Assembly (NCBI GenBank): GCA_003220955.1
Contig: QHTW01000228.1
Location: forward strand, 7,435-12,624
Reading direction: 5' to 3'
Source: Gemmatimonadota bacterium
Lineage (GTDB): Bacteria > Gemmatimonadota > Gemmatimonadetes > Gemmatimonadales > GWC2-71-9
DNA length: 5,190 nucleotides
Part shown: in pieces, positions 1 to 5,143 of the stretch
Layout of the letters: the number at the start of each line of letters is the position of its first letter
How positions within the stretch are numbered: position 1 is the first letter of the stretch
Program-made: the position numbers and the translations under genes
Notes under the pieces: generated by a model
What the model was told of the DNA's origin: nothing
Database searches by the model: none
What the model saw: the letters and a program-made list of their open reading frames with translations, nothing else

Positions 1-662
1 TCTTTCACGATAGGCCGAAGCTTGGGCGGCGGCCCGGCGAACCCGCGCACGCCCACCCGTCCGGGCACCACCAGCAGGCCCTCGCCGCGCAGCACCGCGC
101 GGAGTCCCTGCACCCAGCCGCGCCAGGAGAGCTGCGCGATCACTACAGTGATGAGTGCGACGGTGAGGCCGAGCCCGACAAAGAAGAGAAAGAGGTAGTC
201 GCGCGTCTCCCGGCTGCGCCGGGCGATGAAGCTCATGTCGTGTACCAGCACGAGCTCCCCGCCGCCGACCAGCGGCCGAACCGACACGAAAACGGGACCG
301 GTCGCGGTCTGGAGAAGATCGCCCGACGGCTGTGTGAAGCGGCCCAAGTCGGAGCACCGCAGCTCCGCCGGCAAGGTGGGGGTCGCGACAGCGTCGCCGG
401 TATCCGCGGGGCAAAACGCGATGGCGAATAGGCGCTCGTCCTGCGTCAGGCGCGTGAAGAACTCCTGAATGCGGCGCGGGTCGCCGGTCCGAACCAGGTT
501 ATGGAGCGGATCCGCGACGGTCGTGGCGATCAGGTTGGCGCGCACCTCGAGGTCGCGGCTGAACCAGCGGAGCATGAGCTTGTCCACCAGTGGGAGCGCC
601 GCGTAGGCGAAGATGCCGAGGGCGACGAGCAGCGGGACGACAAATCGCAGCGACAGTCGCAT
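1..662 (-). CDS. Membrane-anchored N-terminal sensor-like region, probably of a trehalose-6-phosphate synthase (partial, C-terminus off the window)
   Basis: Reading leftward from the ATG at 662-660, 220 codons stay open to the window edge. Residues about 7-25 form a first membrane helix, 26-156 an extracytoplasmic domain, and 157-178 a second helix rich in Phe, Leu and Val. The chain then enters the cytoplasm through LSWRGWVQGLRAVLRGEG (178-195). The front MRLSLRFVVPLL, the core TQDERLFAIAFC (73-84) and HDMSFIARRSRETRDY (141-156) match what I recall of bacterial trehalose-6-phosphate synthases carrying a two-helix sensor-like front end; the glucosyltransferase domain would follow after residue 220. 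The extracytoplasmic part has just two cysteines (84 and 103), which could form a disulfide. AGAAGG lies only 2 nt before the ATG, so ribosome binding is uncertain. A histidine kinase or cyclase with a similar front is the main alternative, since no catalytic motif is visible. The reading frame and topology are secure; the family is recalled, not searched. Confidence 0.62.
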   Translation of the reverse strand, partial: MRLSLRFVVPLLVALGIFAYAALPLVDKLMLRWFSRDLEVRANLIATTVADPLHNLVRTGDPRRIQEFFTRLTQDERLFAIAFCPADTGDAVATPTLPAELRCSDLGRFTQPSGDLLQTATGPVFVSVRPLVGGGELVLVHDMSFIARRSRETRDYLFLFFVGLGLTVALITVVIAQLSWRGWVQGLRAVLRGEGLLVVPGRVGVRGFAGPPPKLRPIVK

Positions 663-738
663 GGCCTTCTACATACCCGATACGGGGTCCGGGTTCCCGA
701 CTGGCGTGGAAGCCATTGTGGCATCACCGTATGCGTGC
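663..738. promoter_or_regulatory. Divergent intergenic region between the sensor-like gene and the permease
   Basis: These 76 bases separate two divergent genes and must hold or border both promoters, unless the permease starts further upstream. On the minus strand TATGTA sits 7 nt before the ATG at 662, a spacing that would suit a -10 element of a nearly leaderless transcript, but it matches the TATAAT consensus at only three positions. I see no convincing -35 box on either strand and no long inverted repeat that would mark an operator. Confidence 0.3.
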
Positions 739-2055
739 ATGGTTCCGCTGACGCGCTCGCTCCGTCTGTTCGACGGCCTCGCCATGGTCGTCGGCATCAC
801 GATCGGCTCCGGAATCTTCCGGACGCCGGGCCTGGTCGCGCATCAGTTGGGTCGTCCCTGGCTCACCTTCGTCGCGTGGCTGCTCGGCGGCGTGCTCGCG
901 TTCCTCGGCGCGTTGTGTTTCGCCGAACTCGCCACTCGTCATCCGCAGGCCGGTGGCAAGTACGTGTACGCCCGCGAGGCGTTCGGCCCGCGCATCGGTT
1001 TCATGGTCGGCTGGTGCGAGGGATTCGCGATGTACCCCGCGGCGATCGCCGCGCTCGGCGTCGTCACCGGCGAGTTCCTCGGCCGGCTGTTCGGCTGGTC
1101 GCCGGGTGCGAGCAAGTGGCTCGGCGTAGGCGCGGTCGCGCTGCTCGTCGCCATCAACCTGACCGGCGTCACGTCGGGCCGCTGGGTCCAGAACGTCGCG
1201 ACCAGCGCCAAGGTCCTGGCACTCGGTAGCATCGTGCTAATCGCCTTCGCGGCCGGCGATGGCGCCGGTTGGCGCGGCACGCTGACAGGTGCTCCGACGG
1301 GGATCGCGCTGTTCGGCGCGCTCGCGGTCGCATTTCAATCCGTGATCTGGTCGTACTACGGGTACGCGGATGCCGCGAAGATCGCCGAGGAGGTAGTGGA
1401 TCCCGGGCGCACGCTGCCGCGCGTGTTCTTATGGGGAATCGCGATCGCAACGGGGCTGTATTTGCTGTTGAACGCGGCATTTCTGCACGTCCTCCCCTTC
1501 GATGAGATCGCCGGGTCGGTGCTCGTGGCCGGCGACGTGGCGGCGAAGATCTTCGGGCCGCACGGCGATCTCGTGATCACGGTGCTCGCCTTGCTGGTCG
1601 TGCTGGCGTCGCTGAACGGAAACATCTTCGTGACCCCGCGAGTGATCTTTGGTCTCGCGCGCGAGGGACTCGGGCCGCGCGTGCTTGCGGAGGTCAATGC
1701 CGGTGGTACGCCGTCGGAAGCGATGGTGTCGGTCGGAGTGGTTGCGATCGCGCTCGCCGCCTCGGGTACGTTCCCGCAGCTTCTGTCGATCGCGATCGCC
1801 CTGATATTACTAATCGACAGTGTGACGATCGCAGCGCTGTTCCCGCTGCGGGCGCGGCAGCCGGCGGCGCCATTCCGCGTCCCGCTCTATCCGCTCGTGC
1901 CCGCGCTCTTCATCGCCGTGTATCTCGCGCTGCTCGTCGGAACGGCGCTCGCACAGCCGGGGCTGGTCGCGATTGCGGTCGGAGTCCTGGTGGCCGCGTG
2001 GGGTCTTAGCTGGATCCCGGTCGGTAGAGGATCACGTTCGCCTTCTCCAGAGTGA
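739..2055 (+). CDS. APC-superfamily amino acid permease
   Basis: This is an inner-membrane transporter that probably moves amino acids by proton symport or exchange; the substrate cannot be told from sequence. From the ATG at 739 it has 438 residues, normal for the family, with about 12 hydrophobic segments. The first helix carries the unwound substrate-site motif GSGIF (23-27) followed by RTPG. After helix 6 comes the family signature WSYYGYADAAKIAEEVVDPG (from about residue 203), with the EEVVDPGRTLPR loop typical of APC and LAT-like members. The start is uncertain. ATG 739 fits family length (MVPLTRSLRLFDG) but lacks a Shine-Dalgarno site. GTG 718 adds seven residues and has GGAAG at 708-712, 5 nt upstream. 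ATGs at 661 and 613 would run over or into the divergent gene and add an unlikely leader. The 3' end overlaps the DUF190 gene on the other strand by 50 bases. Family assignment is firm; the substrate is not known. Confidence 0.9.
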   Translation: MVPLTRSLRLFDGLAMVVGITIGSGIFRTPGLVAHQLGRPWLTFVAWLLGGVLAFLGALCFAELATRHPQAGGKYVYAREAFGPRIGFMVGWCEGFAMYPAAIAALGVVTGEFLGRLFGWSPGASKWLGVGAVALLVAINLTGVTSGRWVQNVATSAKVLALGSIVLIAFAAGDGAGWRGTLTGAPTGIALFGALAVAFQSVIWSYYGYADAAKIAEEVVDPGRTLPRVFLWGIAIATGLYLLLNAAFLHVLPFDEIAGSVLVAGDVAAKIFGPHGDLVITVLALLVVLASLNGNIFVTPRVIFGLAREGLGPRVLAEVNAGGTPSEAMVSVGVVAIALAASGTFPQLLSIAIALILLIDSVTIAALFPLRARQPAAPFRVPLYPLVPALFIAVYLALLVGTALAQPGLVAIAVGVLVAAWGLSWIPVGRGSRSPSPE

Positions 2056-2350
2056 TCAACCCACCACCGATCATCTCGCTGAGATCCGGCAGAATGGAGT
2101 GAATCGTATCGTCTGTTTCGACGACCTCGATGATCAGCGGCAGGTCGACTGAAAGCCGCAGCACTTTGTCCGTGTGCATCTTGCTGGACGCCCCAAATCC
2201 GGCGACGCCACGCAGGACGGTCGCCCCCGCGAGGCCCTTGCTGCGAAAGCGCTCGAGCAACGCCTCATAGAGGGGCTTGCCGTGGTACTTGTCGCTTTCG
2301 CCGATGAAGACGCGCATCAGCGTGCGCTCGCCGCGGAATTGTTCTGTCAT
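2006..2350 (-). CDS. DUF190-family protein, partner gene of crcB
   Basis: This is a small soluble protein of 114 residues, the usual size for DUF190. Recognisable family blocks are RVFIGESDKYHGKPLYEALL (13-32), the central VLRGVAGFGAS (45-55), the strand LRLSVDLPLIIEVVE (64-78) and the C-terminal block GLITLEKANVILY (about 97-109). Known structures of the family have a ferredoxin-like, PII-like fold; the biochemical role is not established. It lies 7 nt downstream of the crcB stop. GAGG at 2359-2356 overlaps that TGA and is spaced 5 nt from the ATG, so it is almost certainly co-transcribed and translationally coupled with crcB and falls under the same fluoride riboswitch. DUF190 genes next to crcB are common, which supports a fluoride-linked role, perhaps regulatory, but that is inference. 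Its last 50 bases overlap the permease end. Met12 is a possible alternative start, less likely given the GAGG site. Confidence 0.92.
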   Translation of the reverse strand: MTEQFRGERTLMRVFIGESDKYHGKPLYEALLERFRSKGLAGATVLRGVAGFGASSKMHTDKVLRLSVDLPLIIEVVETDDTIHSILPDLSEMIGGGLITLEKANVILYRPGSS

Positions 2351-2357
2351 CGAGACC

Positions 2358-2732
2358 TCACAGGAGTTTGCTGCCGAGCGCCGTTCCCAGCATCACGGCG
2401 GCCACACAGCCGAGAATCGTCGCACTCATGTAGAGCGCCGCGCGCAGGTAGTCGCCATCGGTGAGCAAGGCGACGCTCTCGTAGCTGAAGGTGCTCATCG
2501 TGGTGAACGCGCCGCAGAACCCGATCGTCAGAGCCGCACGCAGGTCGGGGGAGATCAGCGTGGTGCCGGTGGCGACGCGAAGGATGAAGCCGAGGAGGAG
2601 CGAGCCGGAAAGGTTGACGGTGAGCGTGCCGAGCGGGAAGCCGGTCGCGGTGCGGCTCTGGATCCACCCCTCGAGTCCGTAGCGCGAGAGCGTACCGGCG
2701 ATGCCCCCGAGCGCGATATAGAGGATGGTCAA
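2358..2732 (-). CDS. crcB: Fluoride efflux channel CrcB (Fluc)
   Basis: Fluc is an inner-membrane fluoride channel that lets toxic cytoplasmic fluoride leak out; it works as an antiparallel dimer. The protein has four hydrophobic helices and the family blocks ALGGIAGTLSRYG (7-19, with the conserved Arg17), FPLGTLTVNLSGSLLLGF (32-49, with Asn40) and GFCGAFTTMSTFSYE (71-85). I place the start at TTG 2732-2730, giving 124 residues, because AGGAG (2744-2740) sits 7 nt upstream and because MTILYIALGG is a normal CrcB front. The upstream in-frame ATG at 2771 lies inside the riboswitch aptamer, so the 137-residue version is not credible. In the pore Phe-box, where TTFSTF is usual, the first Phe is replaced by Met79 while Phe82 is kept. 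Only one crcB copy is present here, so a dual-topology homodimer is expected. Expression should rise with fluoride through the riboswitch. Confidence 0.95.
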   Translation of the reverse strand: MTILYIALGGIAGTLSRYGLEGWIQSRTATGFPLGTLTVNLSGSLLLGFILRVATGTTLISPDLRAALTIGFCGAFTTMSTFSYESVALLTDGDYLRAALYMSATILGCVAAVMLGTALGSKLL

Positions 2733-2738
2733 AGAAAA

Positions 2739-2768
2739 ACTCCTGCCGTGGATGGTTCGGGTAGGAGT
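2739..2768 (-). promoter_or_regulatory. Riboswitch expression platform: crcB Shine-Dalgarno site masked by the aptamer 3' arm
   Basis: The crcB ribosome-binding site AGGAGT (2744-2739) is a perfect 6-bp complement of ACTCCT (2768-2763) in the 3' arm of the fluoride aptamer. The helix can add two C-G pairs beyond a single mismatch, leaving a loop of about 12 nt. The same ACTCC is needed to close the aptamer with GGAGT (2803-2799), so the two pairings exclude each other. With fluoride the aptamer holds ACTCC and the site is free; without it the site is covered. The helix is followed by TTTTTC, so a terminator-like contribution is also possible. The complementarity is seen directly; the mechanism is inferred. 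Confidence 0.75.
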
Positions 2769-2809
2769 CATCAGCCCGAAACGGGCGGTTTAAGGCGAAC
2801 TCCATCGCC
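2761..2809 (-). promoter_or_regulatory. Fluoride riboswitch (crcB motif) aptamer
   Basis: The minus strand reads GGCGATGGAGTTCGCC (2809-2794), then TTAAACC, a hairpin GCCCG-TTT-CGGGC (2786-2774), and GGCTGATGACTCCTAC (2776-2761). These are the conserved blocks of the crcB-motif RNA. The pairings are all present: pseudoknot GGCG (2809-2806) with CGCC (2797-2794), stem GGAGT (2803-2799) with ACTCC (2768-2764), and the internal 5-bp hairpin. The aptamer of 49 nt lies directly upstream of a crcB gene, as the class usually does. This class binds fluoride through magnesium ions. It should switch on crcB and the following DUF190 gene. Exact RNA ends are not known. Confidence 0.96.
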
Positions 2810-2818
2810 TGCTCCAAG

Positions 2819-2826
2819 CTAATATC
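2819..2826 (-). promoter_or_regulatory. Candidate -10 element for the riboswitch-crcB transcript
   Basis: In otherwise GC-rich DNA, the minus strand reads GATATTAG at 2826-2819. TATTAG (2824-2819) matches TATAAT at four of six positions and would start RNA near 2812, just before the aptamer at 2809. No convincing -35 box is seen; that position falls inside the nadE coding start. Confidence 0.3.
2820..2825 (+). promoter_or_regulatory. Candidate -10 element for nadE, giving a nearly leaderless transcript
   Basis: TAATAT at 2820-2825 fits the TAnnnT pattern of a -10 box and lies 9 nt before the nadE ATG. A start of transcription near 2832 would leave a leader of only two or three bases. This agrees with the lack of any Shine-Dalgarno site before nadE. 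The same AT-rich patch can serve the opposite strand. No -35 match is seen, so this stays tentative. Confidence 0.35.
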
Positions 2827-2834
2827 TTTCCCAC

Positions 2835-4649
2835 ATGCCGCACATCCGCCTGGCCCTGTCGCAGTTCCGACCGACCAAAGGTGAGTACGCCGACAACGTC
2901 GCGCGGATCGGCGCGGTCGTCACGCAAGCGGCGCAGCTCGATCCCAAGCCCGACCTCGTCGTCTTTCCCGAGACCGCGACGTCGGGCTATTTCGTCGAAG
3001 GGGGAGTGAAGGAGCTCGCGGTTACCGCCGGCACCCTGGCCCGCGATCTCGCCGCCGCCTATCAGGGTCCTGCGATCGATGTCGCCGTCGGGTTCTACGA
3101 GCGCTTCCAGAACCACATCCACAACTCCGCCCTGTACGTCACGCTCGACAGGAAGAAGCCCAGGGTGCGGCACGTGCATCGCAAGGTGTTCCTGCCGACC
3201 TACGGCGTCTTCGACGAAGAGCGGTTCGTCGATCGCGGGCAGGAAGGCGTGCGGTCGTTCGAGACGAGTTGGGGTGGCAAAGCCGCGATCCTGATTTGCG
3301 AAGACGCCTGGCACTCGCTGGCCGCGACCGTGGCCGCCCTCGAGGGCGCACAGCTGGTCATCGTGCCGAGCGCGTCGCCGGCGCGCGGGCTGGGCGAGCC
3401 TGAGGACGAGGCGTGCGATTGCGAGACGCTGCCGGAGTCGGTGGTCCGCTGGGAGCGCATCGTGCGTGGCATTGCCGAGGAGCACGGCGTCTTCGTGGCG
3501 CTCGCGAACCTCGTAGGGTTCGAAGGCGGCAAGGGATTCCCCGGCGCATCGGCGGTGATCGACCCGACCGGCCGAGTCATCGCGCGCGGCCCCCTGTTCG
3601 AAGAGGCGCTGCTGACCGCCGACCTCGACCTCGATTCGCTGACGACGGCGCGATCGGATTCACCACTGCTGGCTGATCTCCAAAGTGCCCTGCCGGTTCT
3701 CACCAAGAGCCTGAGTGGGAAGAGTCCGAATGACAAGGTGAAGTTCGATGCCGCCACAAACGGCGCGAGCAACGCCGCACGCCTCACGCCGCACGCCGCA
3801 CCGATCGTTACCGGCGGCCGCGATAGGGACGGCGACCCCCTCGCCATCGACTCCGAGCTCACGCGCAAGTGGCTGGTCAGCTTCCTCAAGGACGAGGTGG
3901 TCCGCCGCCGCGGTTTCAAGAAGGGCCTCGTCGGGCTCTCCGGCGGCGTGGATTCCGCCCTTACCGCGTTCCTGGCGGCCGACGCGCTTGGCAAAGAAAA
4001 TGTCATCGGCGTGCGCATGCCCTACCGCACGTCGAGTCCTGAGAGCCTCGAACATGCGCAGCTCGTCATCGACAAGCTCGGCATTCCGTCGCTGACGATC
4101 GACATCTCGGACGCCGTGGATGCCCTGCTGAAGCAAGTCGGGAACCACGACCCGCACCGCCTCGGCAATATCATGGCGCGTCAACGGATGATCGTCCTGT
4201 TCGATCTCTCCGCCAAACACAACGCGCTGCCGCTCGGCACCAGTAACAAGTCGGAGCGGCTGCTCGGCTATTTCACCTGGCACGGCGACGACGCGCCGCC
4301 GGTGAACCCGCTCGGCGACCTGTTCAAGACGCAGGTGTGGGCTCTGGCGCGGCATGTCGGTGTGCCCGAGGAGATCGTGGGCAAGCCCGCCACGGCGGAT
4401 TTGATCAAGGGTCAAACGGATGAAGGCGACCTTGGCGTTTCATACTTGCACGCCGACCGGATTCTCTATCACCTGATCCGCGGTGAGGAGCCCACCCCCT
4501 CTCCCCGCCCGCGGGGCTTTACTAAGGAAGAGGTGGAGATCGTGCGGAAGCGGCTGGACTCGACGCACTGGAAGCGCCGGCTGCCGACGGTCGCCGTCCT
4601 GTCCCAGACTGCAATCGGTGAGTTTTATCTGCGACCGGTGGACTACTGA
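2835..4649 (+). CDS. nadE: Glutamine-dependent NAD+ synthetase
   Basis: This cytoplasmic enzyme makes NAD+ from nicotinic acid adenine dinucleotide, ATP and glutamine, the last step of NAD synthesis. It has 604 residues in two domains. The nitrilase-like glutaminase (about 3-270) has the catalytic triad Glu46 (VVFPETATSGYF), Lys117 (HVHRKVFLP) and Cys155 (ILICEDAW). The synthetase domain (about 340-604) has the ATP-loop SGGVDS (369-374), RQRMIVLFDLSAKH (449-462), LGTSNKSE (467-474) and the C-terminal block THWKRRLPTVAVLSQTAIGE (577-596). All key residues are present, so it should not need free ammonia. Two stretches look atypical: an interdomain linker with a 14-nt imperfect repeat (3773-3800) and a Pro-rich EEPTPSPRPRGF (551-562). 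The ATG at 2835 gives a natural family front, though no Shine-Dalgarno site precedes it. It heads a run with the thioesterase and patatin genes. Confidence 0.97.
   Translation: MPHIRLALSQFRPTKGEYADNVARIGAVVTQAAQLDPKPDLVVFPETATSGYFVEGGVKELAVTAGTLARDLAAAYQGPAIDVAVGFYERFQNHIHNSALYVTLDRKKPRVRHVHRKVFLPTYGVFDEERFVDRGQEGVRSFETSWGGKAAILICEDAWHSLAATVAALEGAQLVIVPSASPARGLGEPEDEACDCETLPESVVRWERIVRGIAEEHGVFVALANLVGFEGGKGFPGASAVIDPTGRVIARGPLFEEALLTADLDLDSLTTARSDSPLLADLQSALPVLTKSLSGKSPNDKVKFDAATNGASNAARLTPHAAPIVTGGRDRDGDPLAIDSELTRKWLVSFLKDEVVRRRGFKKGLVGLSGGVDSALTAFLAADALGKENVIGVRMPYRTSSPESLEHAQLVIDKLGIPSLTIDISDAVDALLKQVGNHDPHRLGNIMARQRMIVLFDLSAKHNALPLGTSNKSERLLGYFTWHGDDAPPVNPLGDLFKTQVWALARHVGVPEEIVGKPATADLIKGQTDEGDLGVSYLHADRILYHLIRGEEPTPSPRPRGFTKEEVEIVRKRLDSTHWKRRLPTVAVLSQTAIGEFYLRPVDY
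3773..3800 (+). repeat. Imperfect 14-nt tandem duplication inside the nadE linker
   Basis: CGCCGCACGCCTCA (3773-3786) is followed at once by CGCCGCACGCCGCA (3787-3800), differing at one base. It encodes part of the stretch NAARLTPHAAP that joins the glutaminase and synthetase domains. Since 14 is not a multiple of three, the two copies are read in different frames. Confidence 0.6.
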
Positions 4650-5143
4650 TGGTCGGGCAGAAGGGCCGGCATCCACGTGAATCGGAGTCCGTACTGACGG
4701 AGCTGATGATGCCGCACCATGCGAACATCATGGGCAACGTGTTCGGCGGCCACATCCTGGCACTCGTGGACCGCGTCGCCGCGGTCGCTGCCATTCGACA
4801 CGCGCACCGTGAGTGCGTCACCGTCTCGGTCGACAAAGTCGACTTCCGGGAGCCGATTCATGTCGGCGACCTGGTGACCGCGATGGCGCGGGTGAACTTC
4901 GCGGGCCGCACCTCGATGGAGGTCGGCGTGAAGGTACTCGCCGAGGACGTGCTGACGGGCGACAAGCGGCATACGAATTCGTGCTATATCACCTACGTCG
5001 CGCTCGACCAAAACGGCCGGCCCACGGAAGTCGAGCCGATCGTGCCCGAGACTCCTGACGAGAAACGGCGCTACGATCGGGCGGCCAAACGGCGGGCGAA
5101 ACGAGTGATGGAACGCCGCTACGACCAAGGCCGGGGTGAGTAG
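4649..5143 (+). CDS. Acyl-CoA thioesterase, hotdog fold (YciA/ACOT type)
   Basis: The enzyme splits acyl-CoA to free acid and CoA in the cytoplasm; chain-length preference cannot be read from the sequence. It has 164 residues forming one hotdog domain. The signature HHANIMGNVFGGHILALVD (23-41) has the Asn before the helix, the Gly-Gly of the helix start and the expected catalytic Asp41. VDFREPIHVGDLV (64-76) and the GRTSMEVGVKV strand (86-96) complete the fold. The tail from about residue 130 is highly charged and rich in Arg and Lys (EKRRYDRAAKRRAKRVMERR), longer and more basic than the core needs, and could form a helix. The start ATG shares its A with the nadE stop (TGATG), so translation is coupled to nadE. 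The family is secure; assignment to a named subfamily member is not. Confidence 0.92.
   Translation: MVGQKGRHPRESESVLTELMMPHHANIMGNVFGGHILALVDRVAAVAAIRHAHRECVTVSVDKVDFREPIHVGDLVTAMARVNFAGRTSMEVGVKVLAEDVLTGDKRHTNSCYITYVALDQNGRPTEVEPIVPETPDEKRRYDRAAKRRAKRVMERRYDQGRGE

Noticed and set aside
613..738. Permease starts at ATG 613 or 661
   Set aside because: They would add 42 or 26 residues of non-family leader, overlap or abut the divergent gene, and have no Shine-Dalgarno site.
501..1229. Plus-strand 242-codon open frame across the divergent region
   Set aside because: Its product is Arg-rich and low in hydrophobic order. It crosses the sensor-like gene on the other strand and then runs out of frame through the permease.
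1041..1799. Four GCGATCGC palindromes (1042, 1441, 1744, 1792) resembling the cyanobacterial HIP1 element
   Set aside because: All four encode Ala-Ile-Ala with the favoured codons GCG ATC GCN in membrane helices, so protein composition and codon bias explain them.
2358..2771. 137-residue CrcB starting at the ATG at 2771
   Set aside because: That ATG belongs to the fluoride aptamer; TTG 2732 has the proper ribosome-binding site.
2277..2822. Plus-strand open frame opposite DUF190, crcB and the riboswitch
   Set aside because: The minus strand carries recognisable DUF190 and CrcB in full plus the aptamer; the plus product is charged and repetitive with no family features.
2790..4415. Long minus-strand open frames opposite nadE (2790-3485, 3200-4018, 3660-4415)
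   Set aside because: They are shadows of high-GC codon use; their translations are Arg-, Ala- and Ser-rich without any family motif, while the plus strand gives an intact NadE.
4503..4520. CCCCG-CCCG-CGGGG hairpin followed by CTTT as a transcription terminator
   Set aside because: It lies inside the nadE coding frame well before its conserved C-terminus and has no real T run.
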